The position numbers and the translations under genes are program-made. Shown in pieces: positions 44,065 through 53,774 of a stretch of DNA of 64,000 nucleotides; within the stretch, counting starts at the first letter, position 1; every line of letters starts with the position of its first letter. The notes under the pieces are model-generated. The model saw only the letters and a program-made list of their open reading frames with translations, had not been told where the DNA came from and did no database searches. The DNA comes from Ascarosepion bandense (taxonomy: Eukaryota > Mollusca > Cephalopoda > Sepiida > Sepiidae), in NCBI GenBank assembly GCA_037127315.1, contig JBBBDQ010001122.1:6403501-6467500 (forward strand). The letters run 5' to 3'.

Positions 44065-44182
44065 AATTACCATGAAATAACGCGTCTGTCTTAATTTTTC
44101 TTATATATATATATATATATAAGCTTGATAAAAACCTCGTTTAGACTGGAGGCTATTCGTGATCGAGAGGTCTAAGACGTTA

Positions 44183-44184
<2 letters not shown>

Positions 44185-44230
<46 letters not shown>
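44185..44230. repeat. (TA)n microsatellite
   Basis: About 23 TA units, splitting the Helitron from the inserted hairpin. Confidence 0.95.
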
Positions 44231-44233
<3 letters not shown>

Positions 44234-44865
44234 CGATGTTCTGCACTATTGTAAGAATTGTAACCTTTAAACTTCTGAATATCGTTTCTTATGTCTTTGT
44301 CTATGAGTGTATCAAATTTGATTAAAATCGGACCACTCCTTCTATAACCTGATTTTGTTCGATTATCGATTTTCGATATATATCGGGGGTACCTCAACAC
44401 AAAACCTAGCTAAGAACACTCGCAGACGCTTATAGTACAACTGTGTAAATTTTCAAGAAAATCAGTTCAGCCGTTTCGGAGTCTATAGGTAACGGACACA
44501 CACACACACACACAGACAAAGTTGCATTTATAAATATGTTTAGATGATGAATAAAGTTCAATGTTTACTTATCTGTTTCTATTTGGAGTTACATTCACTT
44601 CAACATAATGATAAAATTCTTACTATTAAATATCAGTAGTAAGAATTTTACTATCAAACCCCTGGAGAATAGAATGTAATTTCGGTGAAACTCAGGGTAA
44701 ATGAGTATTTCTTTCTATTTGATATTAAATATAAATGAAAAAAAAATCATTTTTCAGTATTTCAGTATTTGATGATTTATTATTTTCTTTGATGGTTTAT
44801 TCGTTTCTTGGCTTTTCGCAATATGGCATATTTGAATATTAACCCCCTGCTTTTAATTTTTACAG

Positions 44866-45028
44866 AAAAATCGCATGGAGCAGCAGAAAGAAGTGATTAA
44901 GAATGAGAAAGAAACGGCAGAGAAGATTGCTGCCATGGCGTTCGCTAAAAGTTATCTTCGCGATTTGGTGCCAACAGTCTTTGCAACTCTTTCCGATAAC
45001 GGTTATTTCTATGATCCAGTCGAGAAGG
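44866..45028 (+). CDS. RSPH3: RSPH3 exon 5
   Basis: Encodes residues 233-286 plus the first base of codon 287. Acceptor TTTTTACAG ends at 44865 and donor GAAGG|GTAGGT is at 45029. The peptide KNRMEQQKEVIKNEKETAEK is followed by IAAMAFAKSYLRDLVPTVFA and LSDNGYFYDPVEK, conserved through the family (Lys-Ile-Ala-Ala...Ala-Phe-Ala...Tyr-Leu, then Gly-Tyr-Phe-Tyr-Asp-Pro). It leaves phase 1, matching exon 6. Confidence 0.95.
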
Positions 45029-45579
45029 GTAGGTCAACAATTCTGGTAGCTATATTAGATAAAAAAAATAATTTCTCTGTTCGATGAAACATGTTGGTTG
45101 TGGTTTAGTTAAGTTGGCGTGAATGGGTTAAAACACTGTTTTGGATCATTCTTGGGTCGCATCTTGTAATGGTTTTCGTTTGTCTCAGTTATTAGAACTA
45201 TCAGTAAAATATAATAATAAGATGTTTCGGCAGTCGAGTAGTCTGGGTGTTGATGTCAGTTAATATCATTCATTCAGTGATCGAGAGATTATTGTTGTTA
45301 GTTCAGTGAGTATTCACAATCTTCTGCTTTTATCCTGTTGGGTCATACTGGATATCAGTGTGTGAATTAAGCAACTTTTGCTCTTAATTAATTTGGAGTA
45401 GCGAAGTTGGAAAATAACTAACTGGTAGGATGTTGACACTAAGTGATAAAACTAATTAGCCATCACCAGTAGTAAGCAGTGGTTGTAATAACGAAACATC
45501 CCAATATTTTTACCCTTGAAAAAAAAGGGTTTTTGCTGAGTACAGCCCTTTTCATAGCATTTGTCTATTCTTTATAATT

Positions 45580-46010
45580 AAATGCAGGTGCTATCTGACT
45601 CCACGTTCCATGCTCTATGTTTAAAAGAGACAGATCAGAAAAAAGAGTATTACTACGATATCGGTCCTGGAGCTACCTAATCTTCTCTTTCAAGCCTTGA
45701 TAGAGTTCAAAAGCATTTACGCGGCCTTGTAGGCAATTAGTTATTTTCTACCTTTTTCCATAACAGTGCAAGCCTCTCTTTACTCTTGCTACTTGCAAGA
45801 GCTACATTCTTTAATTTTGCCAGTTCATGCCATATACACAGGGGCAAACCATCTTAATTCCCTTCGTATTCCATTGGTAAAAAGGAAGTTTCATTCTTCG
45901 CAAGAGTCGCTACTCAGATTCTGGGAGAGTATAGTTACCTGGTCACTATAATCTTATTCTCGTCAAGTCTAGAGTCAACCATTACCTATTGTATGTATCC
46001 TCACAATCTT
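45580..46010 (+). mobile_element. CR1/Jockey-like LINE, diverged C-terminal part
   Basis: A broken frame from about 45670 reads SSLDRVQKHLRGLVGN, then ASLSLL and a second frame ELHSLILPVHA, KFHSSQES, FWESIVTW. The order and spacing match the ORF2 end of the LINE at 56190. Very old copy. Confidence 0.5.
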
Positions 46011-47084
46011 CGTTTCTTCTCCAACACCATTACAAGAACTGTATTCTGTAAGGATCTATCTTGGGTGGCTCTTGAGTCTTGTACTGGTTTAACATTTATT
46101 GAAAAAATTTATTTGTCAGAATCTATATTCTTAATGCATGTAATCGAAACTATGATTTGAAATCTCGGGATGAATTGTCTAACATTCTCAGTATTTTAAC
46201 TATCATTTATATTTCTGTCATTTTCCATCCTAGTATTTTTTGTCGAATTATTTTTCAACATTCAACTCAGGTTGCAAGAATTCGAAGCTGAGAAGTAGCT
46301 TTTGGCTTGACTTGAATTTGCAACCCACTATTTGTATTTGAAGACCAAAGAATTTGAAGAATTTGCAAAACCCTTGCGATAAGCAAAAAGGATGTGAAAA
46401 TGCAATAAAAATTCAACAATTGTATAAACCATTACATGGATCCTTGCACAGCTATGAATTAAATAGCAGGGAAGACTAGCTTCTTTGCCCGTGGTTGACA
46501 ATCAGTCAAAGGATACGCCTGAATTCTAAACCGTACGTGGCTCTGACGATAGACAAGCCTAAAATAGCATCTCTGTTAGGTTTCGGCAAAGGGCTCCCGT
46601 AAAACAAATGTGAGGATACCAGAACTGAAAATATGTGGAAGAAAAACTCGTTACTTACAAAAATGATAGCTTCATTTTTTTTTTTAGTTTTTATATTTAT
46701 ATTCTAAAATTATGGCCATTAGTTTTTGCTTAAGACTTTTTTGTCAGTATGTACCAAAACGAAGGTCCACCAATATCACATTTTTCATTGTTATGAAATA
46801 CCCACTTGATACCAATTCTAGAGTTTATTGCTAACTTCTTTGGGTCCTTGAATCTATGGTAGCTGTTGTCACGCCCTTTATTTCATTCATTCTTGCATAC
46901 ATATCTTACATTTTCACTGTACTCATCTGGACCAAATACAGACAGGCCGGTGGGTACTTTCCGTGACGGTACAAATAAACCTCTACTTATTTATTTTTTT
47001 AAAATCTGAGTTTAATAAACGTTAAACGTAATGAAAATGAAGAAAATGATTTGATAAATAATAAGCGCGTAAATGACTTGTGGA

Positions 47085-47510
47085 TAAACCACCTTAGCTT
47101 AGCGGTAAGTGCTTACTAATATCCATCCATCCATCCATCCTTCCTTCCTTCCTTCCCTGGACCTAATGCCAGTTGGTCTCTGCAAGATTCTAGATAACTG
47201 CTCTCTATGAGATCCTCGATAGTTCTTGAAATCTACTCTTTCTGCTTTCGGAGATGGTAGCTAGTATACTATATTACTTAGTGTTAGTTTATACTTAAGT
47301 TGTTGATAAACCACTTTAGCTTAGTGGCAAAACCTTACTAAACTCCATCCACCCATCCATACATTCATCCATCCATCTTTCCCTGGGTTCATTTCTCGTT
47401 GGTCTCAGCAGCGATCTGGCCAATCGCTCGCCAATCAGGTCAGTCATAGTTATTGAAATCTATCATGTTTTTGGTTTTCCAGACATAGTATTTGCACTCT
47501 GCCTCATATC
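47085..47510 (+). mobile_element. Two tandem tRNA-like SINE units (family D)
   Basis: Units at about 47085-47285 and 47300-47510 each start GATAAACCAC(C/T)TTAGCTTAG. TAGCTTAGCGG and TAGCTTAGTGG match box A (TRGYNNARNGG). Each is followed by a (CCAT)n/(CCTT)n tract and a CCCTGG...TTGGTCTC block. GGGTTCATTTC in the second unit may be a decayed box B. Low copy in this window. Confidence 0.5.
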
Positions 47511-47569
47511 TAAGCATATTTGTACAACTCCAGGTGTCTGGGTTTTGGATTCAGATTCCTGCATTTCCT

Positions 47570-47762
47570 AGACTGGTTGCTAACTACGGATAGAGTGTCC
47601 AGTCTTCCCTGGTATTTAATCCATAGCTGGGGGGGAGAAAAGAGATGGTTGACTACCATTTCCAAATGTATTTGTGTAAAAGTGAGTGTAAAGAGTTCGA
47701 TTGGGATCCGAACTCGGTTCGCCGATTTTTCTTTCTGAACTGCTAACCGTTACCTGTACATT
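47570..47762 (-). mobile_element. Decayed SINE-A copy
   Basis: TATTTAATCCATAGCTGGGG, TTTGTGTAAAAGTGAG and AACTCGGTTCGCCGATTTTT follow SINE-A in reverse order and about 75-80 percent by eye. Box B region CCGAACTCGG is altered. Confidence 0.6.
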
Positions 47763-47959
47763 AAACTGTAGAGTCCCCTAATTAGGGACAGCAGAAAACT
47801 TGCTTAATTTCTTGAATTTTTTCATAATCAGGTATGTTTCATTTATCCCTATTTATGATTTTGTCCGCATCAAATATTGGATAATCAAGCATTATTATTT
47901 TATTTTTATGCATTAACTGAATTTGTTTTCATTATTTAATTTTTTGGTCTTAATTTCAG

Positions 47960-48219
47960 ATGTAGAACAAGGCATGCTGCCGTGGTTGATGGAGAATGTT
48001 GTAACCGAAGTGGATAGATATAATTTGTCTCGGAAATTAATAGATGCTATGTTGCGAGATATTATAAAGAACCGGAAGGAGGCTTACGACAAACTGGAAG
48101 AAGAAGCAAAGGCGGAAACTGAGAGAAAAGAACAAGAACAGCAAGAAAGAGAATTGGCAAATAAAGCAATGGCGGACATGATTGAACAAGCACAAAACAA
48201 GCAAGAAATACAGAAAGAG
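47960..48219 (+). CDS. RSPH3: RSPH3 exon 6 (last recognised; possibly terminal)
   Basis: Encodes residues 287-373. Acceptor TTAATTTCAG ends at 47959, and the split codon G|AT gives Asp. Peptide DVEQGMLPWLMENVVTEVDR fits the conserved PWL...V block, then RKLIDAMLRDIIKNRKEAYD and a Glu/Lys/Gln-rich coiled coil (EEEAKAETERKEQEQQEREL). At 48220 there is a possible donor GAG|GTACAC, weak because +5 is not G. If it is not used, the frame reads two more codons (Val, His) to TGA at 48226-48228, giving a 375-residue protein. Vertebrate proteins have a further, poorly conserved tail, so either ending is possible. Confidence 0.92.
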
Positions 48220-48263
48220 GTACACTGATTATTTATTCATTTAGCTTATGAAAGGAATATATA

Positions 48264-48324
<61 letters not shown>

Positions 48325-48568
48325 TATTAACTATCGTAATAACAATACCAATAGTAACAGAACTAACTCTGCCGAAACTAGTATTAATTAAGCTATAATT
48401 TAAATCGTCTTGTACAACCCACCGAGAACAAACTCGGAGGGAAAAGAAGGGGAAGTAAAAAAAGAAACAAACGAAGAACATGAACAAAAAGTCAAGCACT
48501 CGTAAGAAAGAAAAAAAAACCAAGACGAAAACCCTAACACTAAAGCGCTCAATACGAAAGTAGAGCAA
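48220..48568. other. Region 3' of RSPH3 exon 6
   Basis: (TA)n at 48259-48281 and (TAA)n at 48282-48321, then unrecognised A-rich DNA. The minus strand of 48541-48567 (TGCTCTACTTTCGTATTGAG) matches 20189-20210 and leads into the hairpin. No clear polyadenylation signal close to the candidate stop at 48226. Confidence 0.5.
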
Positions 48569-48689
48569 AGACAGAAAATCTAAGCAAGAGCCAACTACCT
48601 ACCACGGTTTCGCCCTACGGCCAATTTCCCTGACGAGCCGTAGGGCGAAACCGTGGTAGGTAGTTGGCTCTTGCTTAGATTTTCTGTCT
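48569..48689. repeat. Perfect 53-bp inverted repeat with ribozyme
   Basis: Arms 48569-48621 and 48637-48689 are exact reverse complements with a 15-base loop that contains CTGACGA. The right arm supplies the rest of a hammerhead. The left arm lacks the CTGANGA box on its own strand, so only one orientation can fold as a ribozyme. (TA)n follows at 48690. Confidence 0.97.
48619..48670 (+). ncRNA. Hammerhead ribozyme-like fold, complete, best in window
   Basis: CTGACGA (48630-48636), stem II GCC-gtag-GGC (48637-48646), GAAA (48647-48650), stem III AC/GT with a CGTG loop, triplet GTA with A at 48658. Stem I pairs 48659-48668 with 48620-48629: eight Watson-Crick pairs, one wobble and one T-T mismatch. 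Every invariant position of the hammerhead core is met. The long surrounding hairpin could compete with this fold in a full-length transcript. Confidence 0.82.
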
Positions 48690-48859
48690 ATATATATATA
48701 TTGGTGACGAGGTTACATCATTTTACAACAGAAATGGATAGATTTAACCGTAAGTTCTATGGCAACAGTTTTTTTTTTCTCACACGTTTTCCTCGTGTAA
48801 CTCTCTTTGGAGCTCTTGCTTTCAAGTTAGTTTTGATCTTCAAAAATTTAAATGCAATT

Positions 48860-49060
48860 TCAAGGAAGAGGCTTATCCCTTGTTCCCTGTTTAGGATGTG
48901 GTTTCCGGCTTTCTTTTTTCCAATCTTCTTACTCTTTTCTTTTTTTTTTCAATTTGAGTAGATAGACTAAACTATCGCCCGGTTCACACTCCACCCACGT
49001 CTATTGAACAGATGCAGAGGCTCATCCCTTGTTCCCTGGGGTGATATGATTAAAAAAAAA
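48860..49060 (+). mobile_element. Two SINE-B copies in tandem, truncated
   Basis: First unit from AAGAGGCTTATCCCTTGTTC to the GGCTTTCTTT block. Second starts TTTGAGTAGATAGACTAAAC at 48953, has ACTCCACCCACG and ends abruptly in GGGGTGATATGATTAAAA, skipping the middle. Inserted in the LINE near a TTTAAATGCAAT / TTTAATGTAAT repeat that may be the target duplication. Confidence 0.7.
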
Positions 49061-49350
49061 TTACTGTTTAATGTAATGTTAATCGTTATCTTTTGTCTTC
49101 CTTTATTGTTCTCTCTCCCTAAAAATGTTTTTTTCTTTTTCCCATTTTGTCACTGTCAGTAACCCCTTAAATATAATGTTATTCGTTATGTTCTGTTGTC
49201 TGTTATCGTTCGCTATCGCTAGTAATGTTTTCCCGTTTCTCATTCTGTCACAAATCAGTGACCCTTAAATGTAATGTTATTCGTTATTTTCCGTTATCCT
49301 TTATTGTTCTCTCTTCAAAAACATTTATCATTTTCATTATTTTGTCACAC

Positions 49351-49660
49351 TAGTCAGTCAGTCAGTTAAGTGCCATACGTGAAACACGCTTGGGCGATCA
49401 TGTCTCGAAAGAGACATGACTGACTGGGCAGAAGATTATCCCGCAGTTGGTTGCCATTGCTTTCTGCGGTAGACTGGTTGCCAGCCAAGGCTATAGAACC
49501 TAATCTGTCCTGCTATTTAACCCATAACTGGAGGAAAGAGACGGATTAATACCTTTCCTAAGGGTATTTGTGCGTAAGTCATGCAGTGGATTCAGCTGGA
49601 ATTCGAACTCTGCTCCCCGATTTCTTGTTCTGAGCCGATATCCACTGCACCATAACGCAC
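49351..49660 (-). mobile_element. SINE-A, full length
   Basis: CAGTCAGTTAAGTGCCATAC to CACTGCACCATAACGCAC, with box B (minus strand) GAGTTCGAATTCC altered only slightly (GAGTTCGAATTCCAGC). It interrupts the LINE UTR tandem units. CACTA at both edges may be a short target duplication. Confidence 0.88.
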
Positions 49661-49794
49661 TAAGTGGTCCTTAAAGGTAATGTTAATCGTTAGCGTCTGT
49701 CTTCTTTTATTGTTCCTTCTCCTCAATAATGTCTTTCTTTTTCTCATTCTGTTACTCTCCCTTCAATATAGGTACCACCACTCATTTTCGATAA

Positions 49795-50035
49795 CTAACC
49801 TTTTTTTTAAAAACCATTTCACCCCAAGCAAGGCAGTTTTACTGCCACTGGTGTGCAGGGGGTTACATAGGATGAAAGTGATGAGAAAGAGGGACGAGTT
49901 ATAAAGGGTGTCAGAGAATGGGTAATAGAAGGATGAGATTACTAGTGTGATGGGAGTAGAGTGGACGGAAAAAGAACATGAAGGAAAGGGTCCGAGTCAG
50001 AGATATAGGAAATGACAATTGACCTTACATTTAAA
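49795..50035 (-). mobile_element. CR1/Jockey-like LINE 3' end
   Basis: Begins with T-run and ACCATTTCACCCCAAGCAAG (complement of the shared tail), then GAGAATGGGTAATAGAAGGA and AATGACAATTGACCTTACAT, matching 62890-63150. Confidence 0.75.
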
Positions 50036-51475
50036 TTTTTGAAATTTAATTTTTGAAAAGAAAAAAGTTTTCTTGAAACTTTTATTTTAGTATTTGTCTA
50101 TATTTCTGAGATGAGGTAGCATTTACACTATTCATTTTAGTTTTAATTGAAAGCTAAATGATTGAATTTACTATTTCTTTTAAACAAAATAATCTGGTGT
50201 ATTTCAAACAGAAATTATATTGATTGGGATGTAAAATTTTTCTATTTTTTGTTTTAATCTTTCGGACATTTTTGAGCGATCGATACATTTGTAAACAAAA
50301 GTTAATTCTCAGTTTTAAAAATCTTGCAAAAATAAAATTTACATCTGTGACACATTATTTTTGAAAAGTTAGCAAATTTAATGGTAAATTAATCTGATTA
50401 CACAAGTATTACTTATCTATTGTATGAAATTTAGAATTAAACTATTTCTTAATCACAAAGTTGAACTTTCTGACCTGTCCGCCGTATTTGAAATGTATTG
50501 ACAGCTCATCAGATGCGAGATAAGATAAGTGTATGGCGATCACAAGTGACATTATTGTATTTTTTCCGTTAAGGGAAAGGAAACCCGAAACACATGACCT
50601 TTTAATGTACACATACAAAATTAACATACAAAAAAACAAAACAAAAACAAAAACAAAAAACTTCAGATACACACACACACACAAATTATTTTAAAAATAC
50701 TAAGGCACGACGATTTGTATTAAACTTTTTAATTTTCGATTAGTAAATACAATCTTCACATAATAAGTTTATAAACTAACTACAACAAATCTTTGAAGTA
50801 TCTTAAAAATATTTTTAATACTTCATAAATCATTATAAAAAAATGAAAACAATTCTTTTAAAATTTCATTATTAATCGAAATTTTTTGTTTTCTTCAGGC
50901 TATAAAAGATTTTAATATATATTATTTATTAAAACAATTAAAAGTTTATCAAATTAAATAATGTCATAGTTATATTACATTTTTGTATTTTAGTATTAGG
51001 AGCAGATTTTCGGAAATAAAGGCAAAAAAAAAAAAAAAATAAATGATTTACCAAAGAGCCCTGCGTTTAACTAATAAAACCAATCTTCCCAACAAAATTT
51101 AATTTCTTAAAATTTCATGAATTTACGTGGAGGTAACAGACGTAAAAAAATATTTTTACCAAGATTTTCTAAAAATAATAATTTAAAAAATAATTTCATT
51201 CCTTTGTGAATAAGTCATGAAAGTTTCATTAAAATTTGATAATTATGTGATTTTTGCAAGAGTTTCTAAATTAATTAAAGCAAGCAAAACTGAGTTATGT
51301 AATATTACGTTCTTCATTGTAAACTTTCGTAACGATTTGGTTACACGCTAACTAAAATCAAAACAAGATTTTTTACTGAAATTTCGAACGTGTTAGAAGA
51401 TAAAATATTTAAAAAATAATTAAAAAATACTTTGATTTTTCCTCTTAATAATAACATAATCATTTTAATGGAAAA
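50035..51475 (+). repeat. R repeat, long copy
   Basis: About 1.4 kb. Order of blocks: TTTTAATTGAAAGCTAAATG, GATCGATACATTTGTAAAC, AGTTAATTCTCAGTTTTAAA, TGACACATTATTTTTGAAAA, CACATGACCTTTTAATG, TTTGTATTAAACTTTTTAAT, GAAAACAATTCTTTTAAAAT, GAGCAGATTTTCGG, TTTTCTAAAAATAATAATTT, GAATAAGTCATGAAAGTTTC, TAATATTACG. The same order is found at 52000-53400. No open frame, LTR or terminal inverted repeat. Confidence 0.75.
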
Positions 51476-51477
51476 AG

Positions 51478-51735
51478 TTAATTCTCAGTTTTAAAAATCT
51501 TGCAAAAATAAAATTTACATCTGTGACACATTATTTTTGAAAAGTTAGCAAATTTAATGGTAAATTAATCTGATTACACAAGTATTACTTATCTATTGCA
51601 TGAAATTTAGAATTAAACTATTTCTTAATCACAAAGTTGAACTTTCTGACCTGTCCGCCGTATTTGAAATGTATTGACAGCTCATCAGATGCGAGATAAA
51701 ATAAGTGTATGGCGATCACAAGTGACATTATTGTT
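51478..51735 (+). repeat. Near-identical 258-bp duplicate of 50299-50556
   Basis: From GTTAATTCTCAGTTTTAAAA to ATCACAAGTGACATTATTGT, differing from 50299-50556 at only about two bases, much closer than the R copies are to each other. A recent duplication 1,179 bp apart. Confidence 0.92.
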
Positions 51736-51764
51736 TTTTATTAAGTTTGGGGCCTTTTTATTCA

Positions 51765-51985
51765 TACTGTGCTGTTTTTCAGTCATTTAGTGGAGGTATC
51801 CAAATTTAATGTTTATCGGTATTGTTTGTCTTCTTTTATTGTTCTCTCTCATTAATGATGTTTTTCTTTTTCCCATCCTGTAACTCTCATTAACCCTTAA
51901 ATATAATGTTTATCGTCATCTTCTGTCTTCGTTTATTGTTATCTTTCCCTAATAAATGCTTTTTTTTTAGGTTCCTCCACTTCAT
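51765..51985 (+). mobile_element. LINE 3' UTR units
   Basis: TTAATGTTTATCGGTATTGT and AATATAATGTTTATCGTCAT, two of the about 100-bp units also at 49070-49330. Confidence 0.6.
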
Positions 51986-51999
51986 TTTTGATACCTAAG

Positions 52000-53400
52000 T
52001 TTTAAATTAAATTTTAAAAAATAAAACCTTTTTCTTGAAACATTAATTTTAGCTTAATTAAAAGCTAAATGATTAAATTTACTATTTCCACTAAGCAAAA
52101 TACTCGGGTGTATTTCAAAAAGTAATTATATTCATTGGAATCTAAAATTTTGAGATTAAAAAAAAATTCAATTTTTCGTCCATTTTTTGATCGATCGACA
52201 CATTTGTAAACAAACGTTAATTCTCGGTTTTAAAATCTTACAAAAATAAAATATACATCTCTCACTCGTTACTTTTGGAAATTCATCAAATCTAAAGTTA
52301 AGTTCTGATTTGAAACAAATATTGCTTGTTTATGGCATGAAATTTAGAATAAAAATATTTCTTAATAACAAAGGTCTGACTCAAGTAGGCGATGAAAGCA
52401 CCTATCAATCTATCAGGAAGTTTGGTGACCAAAATTTGAACATTTCGTAAAGGAACAGTCCTTAAAACATGTGACCTTTTAATGATAAGTTTCCATAGTA
52501 AAAGAAAATGTGCAGTTTAACATTAAAAAAAAATTAGAAATTATTTTAAAAATCTTAATTATAAATGATTTGTATTAAGTTTATGAATTTTCAATTTGTA
52601 AATAAAGTCTATTTTTAATGAATTAATAACCGAAGACACTGAGTAACTGGAAGAAATTTAAAAAAGATGTTTGAAACTTTAATTAGCAAAGAAAAATGAA
52701 AGCAATTCTTATAAAAATTCATTATTCATTGAAATTTTTTCTTCTTCAGAATATGATGTCCTAAAATTTTATTATTTATAAATTCAATTAAAACTTTATC
52801 TACATTAAAAATGTTGTAGTTGTAATGTATTTTTGATTTTACAATTCGGAGCAGATTTTCGGGAAAATGGTCTGGTAATTAAAAAAGAAATTACATGATT
52901 TAATTTCCCCAATAAGTCCTGCATTTAACTAATAAATAAAAAATTGGTATATATAATGTATTTTTAGAAGATTTATGCAATTAATTGAAGTGGGGGCAAC
53001 AGATGTAAAAATATATATTTTACTAAGATTTTCTAAAAATAATAATTGCATAAATAATTTAATTCATTTGTGAATAAGTCTTGAAAGTTTCATCAAAATT
53101 AGACAATTTGTTGACTTTTTCAAGAATTTTCAAATTAATGTCTTTCAACGCCAACATTGAGTTGTGTAATATTACGTCTTGGCTTAATAGTCACATTACG
53201 TAAACATAGCGTGAATCGCTGACCAGAAACAAAAAAAGAAATTTCAATTAAAATCTTGAACATGTTTGAAAGGATTAAAAATTTAAAAAAATAATGACAA
53301 CAAAATTTGATCTTTCCATTGAATAACAGCATAAACATTTTGATGATAGAACTTTGTTTTTATTAAGTTTGAACCCTTTTAAACATCATGCTCTGCTGAT
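52000..53400 (+). repeat. R repeat, long copy
   Basis: Same block order as 50035-51475, about 75-80 percent by eye, from TTGAAACATTAATTTTAGCT to TAGTCACATTACGTAAACA and beyond. Shares the TAATATTACGTCTTGG end with its partner. Confidence 0.72.
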
Positions 53401-53404
53401 TTTT

Positions 53405-53611
53405 CGGTAATTGAGTGCAGGTATCTTTCTTTCTTTCTTTTTCTTTATTCTGTCACACCCAATAACCCTTTAAATGTAATGTTAATCGTTATCTTCTCTC
53501 TGCTTTTATCGTTCTCTTTCCATAACGTTTTTATTTTTCTCATATTCCCTTACATTCATTAACGCCTTGAGTCTCAGTAGTTTCTTTGTCTTGCATAGGG
53601 TGATATAATTA

Positions 53612-53612
<1 letters not shown>
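53405..53612 (+). mobile_element. LINE 3' UTR and tail
   Basis: TTTAAATGTAATGTTAATCG (53471-53490), then CTTGCATAGGGTGATATAAT, the shared tail, ending in (TA)n at 53613-53656. Confidence 0.65.

Positions 53613-53656
<44 letters not shown>
53613..53656. repeat. (TA)n microsatellite
   Basis: About 21 TA units following the LINE tail. Confidence 0.95.
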
Positions 53657-53658
<2 letters not shown>

Positions 53659-53774
53659 GTAAAAATGTCGTTATACGGAATGCTATATTTATAGGTAAGC
53701 GTATTCAATATCACAGAATTTATGTAAATATAAAAGTGTTCACTGAGGTCAACTCAAACTGACAACAATCTGTT

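Larger units (their letters stand above)
43881..44106. repeat. 98-bp inverted repeat carrying ribozyme folds
   Basis: Arms 43881-43978 and 44009-44106 are nearly perfect reverse complements, differing at a few points including 43930 against 44057. The 30-base centre (GAATCCTTCG repeated) is itself a small hairpin. Each arm encodes a hammerhead, transcribed outward on opposite strands. Confidence 0.93.
43528..44544 (-). mobile_element. Non-autonomous Helitron copy 5, split by a hairpin insertion
   Basis: Left terminus (minus strand A|TCTAAACATATTTATAAAT) at 44544 and right terminus CTAG|T at 43528, preceded by ACCCGAGCAACGCCGGTCTA. Left half 44231-44544 and right half 43528-43710 are separated by two (TA)n tracts (43711-43761, 44185-44230) that bracket about 420 bp of foreign DNA containing the 98-bp ribozyme hairpin. 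Confidence 0.85.
38642..44865. other. RSPH3 intron 4
   Basis: About 6.2 kb, filled by a decayed Gypsy-type element containing a Helitron (38985-42830), then a second Helitron split by a ribozyme hairpin (43528-44544). Bases 42835-43527 and 44545-44865 contain no recognised family, apart from an uncharacterised repeat around 43260-43500 shared with 10070-10140. Donor GTAAGT and acceptor TTTTTACAG. Confidence 0.75.
45029..47959. other. RSPH3 intron 5
   Basis: About 2.9 kb. Apart from the LINE end, the two SINE-D-like units and a decayed SINE-A listed below, 45090-45570 and 46010-47080 show nothing recognisable, except a possible diverged SINE-A piece near 46440-46540 (AATTAAATAGCAGGGAAGAC). 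Donor GTAGGT and acceptor TTAATTTCAG. Confidence 0.65.
48715..49790 (+). mobile_element. CR1/Jockey-like LINE 3' end with repeated UTR
   Basis: ORF2 end FYGNSFFFLTRF...FKNLNAIS (48760-48855), then SINE-B insertions, then the 3' UTR, which contains about 100-bp tandem units starting TAATGTTAATCGTTATC or similar at 49070, 49180, 49270 and, after a SINE-A, 49678. The same unit appears at 51810, 51905 and 53475. Confidence 0.7.

Noticed and set aside
45230..45300. Another CTGANGA...CGAAAC module near TTTCGGCAGTCGAG
   Set aside because: GAAAC is present on the minus strand but the CTGANGA box is not at a compatible distance.
47085..47160. tRNA gene
   Set aside because: Box A fits but no cloverleaf can be drawn and box B is missing or decayed; called SINE-like instead.
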